This document shows positions 16,471-24,871 of a stretch of DNA of 34,025 nt, piece by piece. Under the pieces are notes generated by a model. It had not been told where the DNA came from. It did not search any database and saw only the letters and a program-made list of their open reading frames with translations. The translations under genes were made by a program, and so were the position numbers. Positions within the stretch are counted from its first letter, which is position 1. The number at the start of each line of letters is the position of its first letter. Source of the DNA: an uncultured Cetobacterium sp. (lineage in GTDB: Bacteria > Fusobacteriota > Fusobacteriia > Fusobacteriales > Fusobacteriaceae); contig NZ_CAMTIK010000024.1 in assembly GCF_947072685.1 (NCBI RefSeq), forward strand, positions 1-34,025, read 5' to 3'.

Positions 16471-17352
16471 TTATTTTTGAAAAAGATCCCTATAATCTTT
16501 AGGGCAGATTTTTTCATATTTTTTAAATACTTTTGTAAAATAACTGCTATCCTCTATGCCTATTTCATTAGATATTTCGGATAGAGATTTATTAGTTATT
16601 TCTAAAAAATACTTAGCCTTTTCAACTTTTTTTATAAGAATATATTCCTTAAATGTTTTTCCTATTTCTTTTTTAAAAACTCTACTAAATTGTGAAATAC
16701 TTAAATTGCATAATCCAGCAACATCTTCTAAATAAATATTTTCTTTAATTTTTTCGTTTATATGGGTGATGGCTGCTGAGATTTGAGAGTGACTATATTG
16801 TACTCTTTCTTCTTTTATATTGTTTTCTACAATATGGTTGTACCATTTTTTGTTTTTAATACATTCACTTATATAAACTGATGTATAATGTAAAATACTT
16901 GCAATACTTTGCAAATCATTGTATTTAACTTTTTTTAAAAAATCGTAATTTTCAGCGATTTTCTTTAGATTAAACTCTTTACCCACATTTTCTATTAAAA
17001 TATTTTCTAATTCAAAAGTTTCTTCATCTTCTAAGAGTATCTGCCCTACTAAAAATGCTCCTATTAGTTCTCCTTGATAAATAATAGGAATTATCATATC
17101 CACTAAGCCAGCATGACATCTATAAATATAGGGTTTTAGGGATAAAAATACTTTGCTTAAAGCTTTCACATCACATTTTTCACAAAAACAATTAAGTTCT
17201 TTATTTTTTCTAAAAATTTTACAAAACTCTGAATAGTTACTCTTTTCTGTTAAGTAATTTCCTTCATCATCTACGATTACTATAGCCATTTTAGTCATAT
17301 TGACTATCTCTTCTTGAATTTTTATTAACTCTTTCCTATATTTATAAAGCAT
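16471..17352 (-). CDS. pocR: PocR-type AraC-family regulator
   Basis: A 293-residue transcription activator. The N-terminal PocR sensory domain (about 5-165) has the cysteine pattern C44, C55, C57, C60 and C79-H80 (RCHAGLVDMIIPI), seen in PocR proteins that sense diols or glycerol and possibly bind a metal. The C-terminal AraC domain (about 190-293) has two helix-turn-helix units (NIYLEDVAGLCNLSISQFSRVFKKEIGKTFKEY and a second ending SSYFTKVFKKYEKICPKDYR; pieces listed are only landmarks). Last gene of the operon, 20 bp after gdrB, so it would amplify its own expression. The likely targets are the divergent glcG/dhaB and dhaT promoters. Confidence 0.92.
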   Translation of the reverse strand: MLYKYRKELIKIQEEIVNMTKMAIVIVDDEGNYLTEKSNYSEFCKIFRKNKELNCFCEKCDVKALSKVFLSLKPYIYRCHAGLVDMIIPIIYQGELIGAFLVGQILLEDEETFELENILIENVGKEFNLKKIAENYDFLKKVKYNDLQSIASILHYTSVYISECIKNKKWYNHIVENNIKEERVQYSHSQISAAITHINEKIKENIYLEDVAGLCNLSISQFSRVFKKEIGKTFKEYILIKKVEKAKYFLEITNKSLSEISNEIGIEDSSYFTKVFKKYEKICPKDYRDLFQK

Positions 17353-17372
17353 ATTTTACACCTTTCATTTTT

Positions 17373-17696
17373 TTATTTTTTTAAAGGTAACCCTTTTAAG
17401 ATTCTAGCAGCATTTTGACCAAAAATTCGTAACTTTTTTTTTGAACTTTTTATATTTTCTTTTAAAATAAAATCCTTTGAGTATTTTTTTTGATTGAGGA
17501 CTATCTCGCCGTCAAAATCTATTCCTATTCCTATTTCAAACCTCCCATTTGTATATAGATCTTTGTTAATTTTTTCTAATTGTAAAAATTTAAAAATATA
17601 TGGGATTTCTTCTTCTTCTATTCCAAAAAAAATATCTTCGATATCATTAATTTTTATAATATTTGAACATACAATATCTATTCCAGCTTTTGTCAT
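17373..17696 (-). CDS. gdrB: Glycerol dehydratase reactivase small subunit
   Basis: A 107-residue small subunit (DdrB/DhaG type) of the dehydratase-reactivating factor. It replaces the dehydratase medium subunit during cofactor exchange. Family marks are the N-terminal V-C-S, GIEEEEIPY (the glutamate motif that can coordinate metal in this family), and C-terminal LRIFGQNAARILKGLP. It overlaps the large-subunit gene by 4 bp (ATGA), typical of coupled expression of two partners. Confidence 0.9.
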   Translation of the reverse strand: MTKAGIDIVCSNIIKINDIEDIFFGIEEEEIPYIFKFLQLEKINKDLYTNGRFEIGIGIDFDGEIVLNQKKYSKDFILKENIKSSKKKLRIFGQNAARILKGLPLKK

Positions 17697-19510
17697 ATCA
17701 TCTCACCTAAAACTAATCCTGTTGCAACCGCATTTCGAGGACCTTCCGTTCCTCTTATATTCCCACACCCAGCAACTACACCACATTTAGAAAGAGCTTC
17801 TGTTATCATTTCAGGTACTTCAAAATCAAGAGCCGACCCACCAACTATGATTACAAATTCAAAATCTCTTATATTTTTTGTAAGAGATATTTTTTTTAAT
17901 GCTCTTTTTGAATTTACTACAAACACTTTTTTTTTGCTCTCTCTTCTAATATTTCTGATTTTTTCTAAAGTAGCTTCAACTTCGATTGGAATTAATTCTC
18001 CATTTTTAATTAAAACAATTTTGGCATATATATTTGGAGATAAAGGTTCGTCAAAAAATTCAACACTTCCATCTTCATATCTAATATGAAAAAATGATTC
18101 AACTTTTGCCAAGGGATATTTTTTTATATCTTCAGCTAAAGTGAAATCTTTAATCCCAAGCTCTTTTTGTATCAACAAAGTTACCATATTTCCCGCTCCT
18201 GCTAAATGAGTATGGGCTTTTCTTCCAGCTTTATCTATACTACACGCATCTGTAGAACCAGCACCGATATCAATTATAGCTAAAGGTTTTCCTGTTCCAG
18301 GAGTAGTTAACGCTCCTTTGATTGCCATGTCGGCCTCTACTCCTGCAACTTCGACATCTACACCCAAATCGGTTTCAATCACCTTTGCTAAGTGGTCCAT
18401 TTGATTTTTCTCAGTACCAACCATTACCGCTAGACCTACTGCATTTTCTAACATAAACTCTCCAGCTAATCCACCTTTAATTTTTTGGGGAACAAAAGTA
18501 TCTACAGCAAGTAAATCTTTTATTTTTATAGCGTCTATATTTTCTCCTGTAAATTTGCTCATAGTATTTTTTACATTTTTAAGCATTCCACCTACATTGG
18601 TTCCATCCTCACCACAAATATCTTGTACATTTAAAAATGATAATTTTTCCATTATTTTTTCTGCACCTTCTTGGATACCAACTTCTTCGGTAGATTTATT
18701 TCCCTTTATATATAAATTTCCGGCAGGAATAATTTTTTCTTTTACATCTCCTTGAGGAGTTTTTATTACGACTCCCGATCTATTACCTATTAAAGCTTTA
18801 GATAACGGAACAACTTTTTTTGTTTCTTCTGGATTTAATTCAAAAATAGTTGCAATTCCATATGGATTTGATATTTTTTCAATAACTCTACCTTTTAAAG
18901 CCACTTCTACACAACACTTAACTCCTATAGGTATTTTTTCAAGCAGCTGAACTTCATCAACTATTGGAATTTTTATTGCTAATCTATTGTTTACAAGAAC
19001 ACCATCATCTTTTTGTAAAATAGCTCCTTTTATCCTGACTTTTCTCTCCATTTCAAGATTTAAAATTTTTGCTATCTCTAAGAAATTTTTTTCTTCATTT
19101 GCTATAACTATATAATCCTTATCCAATAACTCTTCACTTAAATTTTTAAGATCGTCTAGTTCAATTGTTATTCCAACTCCGATACCACAACCGCCAGGAG
19201 TGTCAGGATTATGTCCAATCATAGTTGATTCTGTTATTATAGTTTCAGTAATTGTTTCCATAGATACATCCCCTATTACAGGAGTAGCTTCATTTATACG
19301 AATCAAATTTAAATCATCTAAACTCAAATTAACTTTTGTTAATAGAGAAGAAATAGCTCTTTTTACTCCTTCTAGATTATCCTTAGTTCCTTTTAATCCA
19401 GTAGTTTTAGAAAGGGAACTTCCTAAAAATTTTATTCCAAAGTTGTCTATTTTAGCTAAAGCTACTTCTGTTGTTGCGTTACCTATATCTATACCTGCAA
19501 TAATTTTCAT
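17693..19510 (-). CDS. gdrA: Glycerol dehydratase reactivase large subunit
   Basis: A 605-residue DdrA/DhaF-type ATPase that acts as a chaperone, releasing inactivated cobalamin from glycerol dehydratase. Its actin/Hsp70-like nucleotide-binding motifs are visible: GIDIGNATTEVALAKI at the N-terminus, AIIDIGAGSTDAC in the second half, and VIIVGGSALDFEVPEM near the end. Length matches the Klebsiella protein. It lies 13 bp downstream of the dehydratase small-subunit gene, with site aggag. Confidence 0.96.
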   Translation of the reverse strand: MKIIAGIDIGNATTEVALAKIDNFGIKFLGSSLSKTTGLKGTKDNLEGVKRAISSLLTKVNLSLDDLNLIRINEATPVIGDVSMETITETIITESTMIGHNPDTPGGCGIGVGITIELDDLKNLSEELLDKDYIVIANEEKNFLEIAKILNLEMERKVRIKGAILQKDDGVLVNNRLAIKIPIVDEVQLLEKIPIGVKCCVEVALKGRVIEKISNPYGIATIFELNPEETKKVVPLSKALIGNRSGVVIKTPQGDVKEKIIPAGNLYIKGNKSTEEVGIQEGAEKIMEKLSFLNVQDICGEDGTNVGGMLKNVKNTMSKFTGENIDAIKIKDLLAVDTFVPQKIKGGLAGEFMLENAVGLAVMVGTEKNQMDHLAKVIETDLGVDVEVAGVEADMAIKGALTTPGTGKPLAIIDIGAGSTDACSIDKAGRKAHTHLAGAGNMVTLLIQKELGIKDFTLAEDIKKYPLAKVESFFHIRYEDGSVEFFDEPLSPNIYAKIVLIKNGELIPIEVEATLEKIRNIRRESKKKVFVVNSKRALKKISLTKNIRDFEFVIIVGGSALDFEVPEMITEALSKCGVVAGCGNIRGTEGPRNAVATGLVLGEMI

Positions 19511-19523
19511 AATTAAATTACTC

Positions 19524-19946
19524 CTAATCTCTTCTTAACTTGCCTCTTTTTTCATAAATTTCTGCAGCTTCTCTAATGAAGTTTGCATTTACGATAGCTC
19601 CATATTTATGTTCAAGTTCATCTGCAATTTCTAAAAGTTCCTCTTTTTTAGATCTATTTGGTCTTAAAGCATTGTATATTTCTAATATTCTTTCATCCGA
19701 AATTCTAACTAATTCACTAGCTCTTTGAAAATTTCTTTTTATAGTCGGTTGTCCTGCAGCCTCAGCTACCTCTCCTTGAAGATTTAGAGTTTCCGAAGAG
19801 ATTCTAATATCTTGTGCCTTAATATTTTCGTCTAAAACATTTTCTAAAGTGATCTCATCTAACGTTTTTCCAGTCGGAGTTTTTAGCCATTCTTTTCTTT
19901 TTTCTCCTAAAGGATAATCCAGTTCAATGTTAATTTTTTTCTTCAT
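19524..19946 (-). CDS. dhaE: Glycerol dehydratase small (gamma) subunit
   Basis: A 140-residue small subunit of coenzyme-B12-dependent glycerol dehydratase. Diagnostic stretches are DYPLGEKRKEWLKTPTGK, DEITLENVL, QDIRISSETL and DERILEIYNALRPNRS, then ADELEHKYGA. It stabilises the alpha-beta-gamma heterotrimer. The ATG has site aaggag, 11 bp after the medium-subunit gene. Confidence 0.96.
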   Translation of the reverse strand: MKKKINIELDYPLGEKRKEWLKTPTGKTLDEITLENVLDENIKAQDIRISSETLNLQGEVAEAAGQPTIKRNFQRASELVRISDERILEIYNALRPNRSKKEELLEIADELEHKYGAIVNANFIREAAEIYEKRGKLRRD

Positions 19947-19957
19947 TTTTCATCTCC

Positions 19958-20506
19958 TTATTCAAAAGTATATTCTAACTCTTCAGGTTTTTCGTTATCT
20001 TTTACATGTTTTGTTTCTTTTATATGTAATAGTGCTGCTTTTGCTTGGTATTTTGGTCTTACCATTTGATCACTTATAACAGGAACAGGATTTGGAGATT
20101 CCCCTTTAGCATATTTAGCGGCATTTTTACCGATTAACCTGTAAATTTCTGGTGTCAAAAGTGGGGCTTGGGGAAATAGTTCTAAGTTATTTAAGGGAAG
20201 CAAATCTTTTTGGTGTATAACTGTTGTTCCTTTAGATTGTATACCTATTCCTATACCTGAACCACTTAACTTAGCAGCATCATTAGCTATAAAACAAACA
20301 TCTGAAGTTCTATTTATTCTTACGACTCTAGCTATCAATCCCTCTTCTTCTATTCCAGCAATTAATTCCATCAATACTATATTATGTGGAACATCAGTTA
20401 TGGTTTTATTTTGATGTTTTTTAAATGCGGGTGCTAATCCAATAACAACTTCTTCTATTTTAACACCTTTTTTTGCAATTCCAACCTCTTTTATTTTTAT
20501 TTCCAT
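19958..20506 (-). CDS. dhaC: Glycerol dehydratase medium (beta) subunit
   Basis: A 182-residue medium subunit. It shows [50 protein letters not shown] and [16 protein letters not shown]; the last region contributes to binding the lower axial part of adenosylcobalamin. The N-terminal extension is short, as in glycerol dehydratases and unlike the longer microcompartment-targeted PduD, which fits a free cytosolic enzyme. The binding site is aggagga. Confidence 0.96.
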   Translation of the reverse strand: MEIKIKEVGIAKKGVKIEEVVIGLAPAFKKHQNKTITDVPHNIVLMELIAGIEEEGLIARVVRINRTSDVCFIANDAAKLSGSGIGIGIQSKGTTVIHQKDLLPLNNLELFPQAPLLTPEIYRLIGKNAAKYAKGESPNPVPVISDQMVRPKYQAKAALLHIKETKHVKDNEKPEELEYTFE

Positions 20507-20515
20507 TTCTTCCTC

Positions 20516-22180
20516 CTATTCAATACTCTCTGGCTTTATAGCTGTCGGAATGTTAGAGATTTCACTCCATCTCTCCTCGCTCATTCTGTACCCACTTCCT
20601 GGGCCCATATAATCATTTTTATCATTTATTGCACTTACAATTTTAAAATCTTTATTCAGAATAGCTGACGTTTGAAGATAGTCACCTGAAACTCTTTGCT
20701 TTAACATATTTAGTACATTTTCTGCAACATCTTTAAATCCGCTTTTGCTTAAACCTTTGACTAAGTCTAATCCGGTTATTCCTCTTTTTAAAAGTTCTTC
20801 AGCTCCTTTTAAATCTTGAACAACATCTCTAAGTGGCATATCCTTACTTCCATGTGCATAAGTTGCCGCATATACCTCTTCATCAGTTATTTCTGGAAGG
20901 TCTAACTCTTTGAATAATCCTTGGATTGCTTTAGCAGCTTTATTTCTTATTTTTATTACTTCTTCTTCAGATACTGGTCTTAATCCACCATCAACTTTTA
21001 AATCTCTTTGTAAAATATTATAATCATCAAAATCTTCAGCATCAAAATTTGATCCAGCAAACATATTATCATAATTTGGGACTGCACTGTATCCAGAAAA
21101 AATAAAATCTGTTCCAGGTAACATCTGCATTAAAGTTCTAGCGGTCCTTCTTATATCAGAGTGAGAAAAAGTTTGATCATTAGCCGAAGCACACTCTAAA
21201 TCTAAAAGCATTGCTATTAAGTTTTCTCCTAGAACTGCTCTAATCCCTCCTGGAAGTGCACCAGGCATTCCAATACAGCTTACTGCTCCATTTTGTAGGC
21301 CTTGAACTCCAGCTCCTCTAGTTATATAGATACATCTAGTTTCTAAGTATAACATTGATTTTCCTTCAGAGTACCCCATTAACGCTTCTGAACCTGTTCC
21401 TGAAGTAAATCTCATTTTTAAACCTCTTGAAGCATAAGCGGATGCTAAAAATGCTTTTGACCAAGGAGTGTCATCGCCATCTGTAAATACTTGTTCTGTT
21501 CCGTAAACAGAAACTGTTTCTGCATAACTTGTAAATCCTTTCATTCCAAGCTCTAATTCTGTAGCTTCTTCAACTGAACACTGAGTTAAAACTCCACCTC
21601 TTCCAACTTGAGATCCAACAAAAATAGCAATAGCATTAAAAGGAGCATATCTTACAATTCCAACAGTTGTTTCTTGTTCATCAAAGCCTCTAATAGCAGC
21701 TTCAGCTGCATCTGCCGAAATTTGTACTGGATTATCTCTTAGATTTGTTACATGGCATTGATTAGAAGGCGTTTTTCTAGCTCTCATTTTTTGGACTGAC
21801 ATCATCATCTCAACAACATTTAGATGACTAATTACTTCAACCATTTTTGCTGGCGTTATTCCAGTAGTTATTTTAAGAATATCTTCTTTTTTAACATTTA
21901 TATCAACTAACTTTTTTGCAATTTCTAATGTTGATAATTTCATTGCTTCTTCAGCATATCTTAAATCAATAGCATAATCAGCTATGAAAAGGTCTATCAT
22001 ATCAAAATTTTCTCTTTTTTTTCCATCTAATTCTATTATTTTTCCGTGTTTAATTATTAAACTTGGTTTAGGATCTAAAGGACTATCCATAGCTATTAGG
22101 CCTTCTTCTTTCCACTCACCTATAAACCCATCTTTATTCACTGCTCGTTTACTTAAAACCTCAAAACGTTTTGATTTCAT
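20516..22180 (-). CDS. dhaB: Glycerol dehydratase large (alpha) subunit
   Basis: A 554-residue catalytic subunit of coenzyme-B12-dependent glycerol dehydratase (EC 4.2.1.30), which turns glycerol into 3-hydroxypropionaldehyde by radical chemistry in a TIM barrel. Length and sequence closely follow Klebsiella DhaB1. The active-site residues known from the diol/glycerol dehydratase structures are all present at the expected numbers: H143, E170, E221, Q296 and D335. Stretches such as TPSNQCHVTNL, YGTEQVFTDGDDTPW and FIFSGYSAVPNYDNMFAGSN are near-invariant. The binding site is ataggagga. It needs adenosylcobalamin; no cobalamin adenosyltransferase gene is in the window. Confidence 0.98.
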   Translation of the reverse strand: MKSKRFEVLSKRAVNKDGFIGEWKEEGLIAMDSPLDPKPSLIIKHGKIIELDGKKRENFDMIDLFIADYAIDLRYAEEAMKLSTLEIAKKLVDINVKKEDILKITTGITPAKMVEVISHLNVVEMMMSVQKMRARKTPSNQCHVTNLRDNPVQISADAAEAAIRGFDEQETTVGIVRYAPFNAIAIFVGSQVGRGGVLTQCSVEEATELELGMKGFTSYAETVSVYGTEQVFTDGDDTPWSKAFLASAYASRGLKMRFTSGTGSEALMGYSEGKSMLYLETRCIYITRGAGVQGLQNGAVSCIGMPGALPGGIRAVLGENLIAMLLDLECASANDQTFSHSDIRRTARTLMQMLPGTDFIFSGYSAVPNYDNMFAGSNFDAEDFDDYNILQRDLKVDGGLRPVSEEEVIKIRNKAAKAIQGLFKELDLPEITDEEVYAATYAHGSKDMPLRDVVQDLKGAEELLKRGITGLDLVKGLSKSGFKDVAENVLNMLKQRVSGDYLQTSAILNKDFKIVSAINDKNDYMGPGSGYRMSEERWSEISNIPTAIKPESIE

Positions 22181-22196
22181 CGCTCCTCCTATAAAA

Positions 22197-22613
22197 TTAT
22201 AAAGAATTTAATGCTGCTTTAGCTATCTCCATATCTTCTTCAACTGTCCCACCACTTACACCAACAGCTCCAACAATTTCTCCTTTTATAATAATAGGAA
22301 AGCCACCCCCAAAAGTTATTATTCTTGAGTTATTTGTTAAATTTAAACCATATAAACTTTCTCCAGGTAAAACAACTTCACTAAGCTGATCTGTTCCTAT
22401 TTTTAATGCCCAAGCAGTAAAAGCTTTGTTTATAGATATATCAACACTTGTTACAAAAGCTTCATCCATTCTTTCTAAATACAATAAATTTCCTCCGTTA
22501 TCAACAACTGAAAATACTACTGGTACCCCTATTTCTAAGGCTTTTTTTAGTACTGCTACACCCATTTTTTTTGAAGCATTTAAAGTAATCTGATTAAAAT
22601 TTTTTATAATCAT
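22197..22613 (-). CDS. GlcG/HbpS-family protein of glycerol operon
   Basis: A 138-residue protein of the GlcG/HbpS-like family (also the C-terminal domain of PduO), with the patterns VVFSVVDNGGNLLYLERMDEA, ISINKAFTAWAL and the glycine-rich GGGFPIIIKGEIVGAVGVSGG. Proteins of this family are common in B12-dependent diol/glycerol operons. The homologue HbpS binds haem and PduO-C binds haem or cobalamin-related cofactors, so a role in cofactor handling is likely but unproven. First gene of the operon, with site gggagg. Confidence 0.92.
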   Translation of the reverse strand: MIIKNFNQITLNASKKMGVAVLKKALEIGVPVVFSVVDNGGNLLYLERMDEAFVTSVDISINKAFTAWALKIGTDQLSEVVLPGESLYGLNLTNNSRIITFGGGFPIIIKGEIVGAVGVSGGTVEEDMEIAKAALNSL

Positions 22614-22657
22614 AACTTTTACCTCCCTACTTTATTATTTTTATGTTCATATATCGA

Positions 22658-22686
22658 ATAATAACAACTTCTTATACATACTTCAA
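22658..22686 (-). promoter_or_regulatory. Promoter of the glycerol dehydratase operon
   Basis: On the minus strand TTGAAG (22686-22681), a 17-bp spacer and TATTAT (22663-22658) lie about 45 bp before the first start codon. An imperfect inverted repeat, aaggtaattaaattcctt (22685-22702), overlaps its upstream edge. Confidence 0.5.
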
Positions 22687-22741
22687 GGTAATTAAATTCC
22701 TTAAATTGGTATTTTTTTGTCATTTTTAATAATTATGATTT

Positions 22742-22800
22742 TTTTTTACCATTTTTAGATGGTTTTTTACCTTGTTTAGATATTATTTTTTTGTTATTCT
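22742..22800 (+). promoter_or_regulatory. Direct repeats and promoter of dhaT
   Basis: Two copies of a 19-bp sequence beginning ttttttacc and ending ttagat (22742-22760 and 22763-22781, 17 of 19 identical) are offset by 21 bp, the arrangement of AraC-family half-sites. The second copy contains the -35 TTGTTT (22772-22777), followed after 17 bp by -10 TATTCT (22795-22800). PocR is the natural candidate to bind here. Confidence 0.5.
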
Positions 22801-22842
22801 AAAACTGAAACAATGATTACTTTATTTTGGGAGGAGATTATA

Positions 22843-24000
22843 ATGAGATTTTACGATTATTTAATGCCTAGCGTTAATTTTTTTGGACCAGGATGTCTTA
22901 GTGTAGTTGGCGATAGAGCTCAAATACTAAACGGAAAAAAAGCTTTAATTGTTACAGATAAATTTTTACACTCTTTAAAAGATGGAGCTGTTGAAAAAAC
23001 TATAAATTATTTAGATGAGGTTGGAATTAAAAGTGTTATATTTGATAATGTTGAACCTAATCCTAAGGATATAAATGTGTATGAAGGTGCTGATGTATAT
23101 AGAAAAGAAGGATGTGACATGATCATAACTGTTGGAGGAGGTTCCCCTCATGATTGTGGGAAAGGAATCGGAATAGCTGTTACACACCCAGGAGATATTT
23201 GTGATTATGCTGGAATTGAGACTTTAACAAATCCACTTCCTCCAATTATCGCGATTAATACTACAGCAGGAACTGCTTCAGAAGTTACAAGACATGCGGT
23301 TATTACCAATACCAAAACAAAAGTAAAGTTTGTTATTGTCAGTTGGAGAAATTTACCACAAGTTTCTATTAATGATCCATTACTTATGGTTGGTAAACCA
23401 GCTGGACTAACTGCGGCTACAGGTATGGATGCTCTTACTCATGCTGTTGAAGCCTATGTATCTAAAGACGCTAACCCTGTTACAGATGCTGCTGCTATTC
23501 AAGCAATTAAACTGATTTCACAAAATTTAAGACAGGCAGTTGCTAACGGTGAGAATCTAAAAGCTAGAGAAAATATGGCGTATGGTTCGCTTTTAGCAGG
23601 GATGGCATTTAATAATGGGAATTTAGGTTATGTTCATGCTATGGCACATCAATTAGGAGGACTTTATGATATGCCACATGGTGTTGCAAATGCGATGTTA
23701 CTTCCTCATGTTTGTCGTTATAATATGATTGCTAATCTTAAAAAATTTGCAGATATAGCTGAATTTTTGGGAGAGAAAATAGATGGGTTATCAGTTGTTG
23801 AAGCTGCTGAAAAATCTGTGGATGCTATTTTAAGACTTTCGAGTGATGTTGGAATTCCTAAGAGTTTAAGAGAAGCAGGAGTTAAAGAAGAGGATATCGA
23901 GCTTATGTCAATTAACGCTTTAAAAGATGGAAATGCATTTAGTAATCCAAGAAAAGGAAATGAAAAAGAAATTGCTAATATATTTAGAAATGCTATGTAA
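22843..24000 (+). CDS. dhaT: 1,3-propanediol dehydrogenase (Fe-dependent)
   Basis: A 385-residue iron-dependent alcohol dehydrogenase that reduces 3-hydroxypropionaldehyde to 1,3-propanediol with NADH, disposing of reducing power during glycerol fermentation. The nucleotide-binding GGGSPHD (98-104) and the four iron ligands D196, H200, H265 and H279 are all present (GMDALTHAVEAY, HAMAHQLGGLYDMPHG). The open frame starts at 22813, but gggaggag precedes the ATG at 22843, giving MRFYDYLMPSVNFFGPG as in other DhaT proteins. Divergent from the dehydratase operon. Confidence 0.97.
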   Translation: MRFYDYLMPSVNFFGPGCLSVVGDRAQILNGKKALIVTDKFLHSLKDGAVEKTINYLDEVGIKSVIFDNVEPNPKDINVYEGADVYRKEGCDMIITVGGGSPHDCGKGIGIAVTHPGDICDYAGIETLTNPLPPIIAINTTAGTASEVTRHAVITNTKTKVKFVIVSWRNLPQVSINDPLLMVGKPAGLTAATGMDALTHAVEAYVSKDANPVTDAAAIQAIKLISQNLRQAVANGENLKARENMAYGSLLAGMAFNNGNLGYVHAMAHQLGGLYDMPHGVANAMLLPHVCRYNMIANLKKFADIAEFLGEKIDGLSVVEAAEKSVDAILRLSSDVGIPKSLREAGVKEEDIELMSINALKDGNAFSNPRKGNEKEIANIFRNAM

Positions 24001-24010
24001 TAGATAATAA

Positions 24011-24036
24011 AAAAAGCCTCCAATCGGAGGTTTTTT
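24011..24036. terminator. Bidirectional rho-independent terminator
   Basis: A GC-rich stem, cctcc (24017-24021) and ggagg (24026-24030), is flanked by an A run and followed by six T residues. It ends dhaT on the plus strand and the cysteine-cluster gene on the minus strand. Confidence 0.85.
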
Positions 24037-24038
24037 AT

Positions 24039-24848
24039 TTAAATTTTTTTATTGTATTGAACATCGAGATCTTTTGTGGTTGTTAATTCTAGGGTTTTCA
24101 TAATATCATTGACAAAAGTTTGTCCTAATATATATTTTAAGATAGGATAATAAGATATTACGAAAGGTTTATAATCATCTTTTTCAAAGCCAATAGGATT
24201 CTCTCTTCTAAAATATGGAGATTTAGACATCTGTATATCCATACATGGAAATTTTGAATCGTTTAAAGCCAAATAATCATTTGTTTTAGTTGGAACAAAA
24301 ATATATAGTGTACCGTGATGATCTATTAAAATTTCAAGAGGATATATAGAGCACCATAAGGGTTTTGTATCAATTATTTCTTCCATTGAAAATCCTTTGT
24401 CCACACAAATTTTATGAAGAGCACATAAGTTTCTATCTATATGAACACATGAACAAGTGCATCTATCAAAAGTTTTTTCAACATGTATTTCTGGTATCAT
24501 CATATTGTCATGTTTTATTGAATTAATTATTTCGACCTCTGTCAAGCCCTCCTCTTTTAGAATTGACACAGCTTTTGTGAGATGATCATATTCCCTAATA
24601 TTTTCTAATATAATTTTTCTAGATTTTTTATTAAATTCGTAAGGGAATTGAACACAGCAGTTTGTCAAACAGTTAAAACAATCAAAATTTGTAGGTAAAA
24701 GAAAACTATTAATATCGACAATCGCTATGTACTTCTTACCTTCAATAGTGACCTCAGTTTCTATTGTTTTGGTGATAGTGAAGTACTTCTTTATTTGATC
24801 CTCTAATTTAGGGGATATTTTTTCTTTGTTATGCATAAAATATTTCAT
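24039..24848 (-). CDS. Cysteine-cluster protein (YkgJ/DUF3109-like)
   Basis: A 269-residue soluble protein with a striking cysteine pattern: C57, C60, C64, C65 (CFNCLTNCC), then C130, C132, C134 (CTCSC), C142, C148, C166 (WCSIYPLE) and C202. The spacing resembles the YkgJ/DUF3109 group of putative zinc or iron-sulfur binding proteins. No signal peptide is present. The function is unknown; metal binding, possibly an Fe-S cluster, is inferred from the cysteines. It follows the BglG/Mga-like regulator gene by 26 bp on the same strand. The binding site is agggag. Confidence 0.8.
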   Translation of the reverse strand: MKYFMHNKEKISPKLEDQIKKYFTITKTIETEVTIEGKKYIAIVDINSFLLPTNFDCFNCLTNCCVQFPYEFNKKSRKIILENIREYDHLTKAVSILKEEGLTEVEIINSIKHDNMMIPEIHVEKTFDRCTCSCVHIDRNLCALHKICVDKGFSMEEIIDTKPLWCSIYPLEILIDHHGTLYIFVPTKTNDYLALNDSKFPCMDIQMSKSPYFRRENPIGFEKDDYKPFVISYYPILKYILGQTFVNDIMKTLELTTTKDLDVQYNKKI

Positions 24849-24871
24849 TTTTTCTCCCTATTAATTCAAAA

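Noticed and set aside
22614-22842. Possible cobalamin riboswitch before the B12-dependent genes
   Set aside because: The leaders on both strands are too short and AT-rich, and no B12-box-like sequence was seen.
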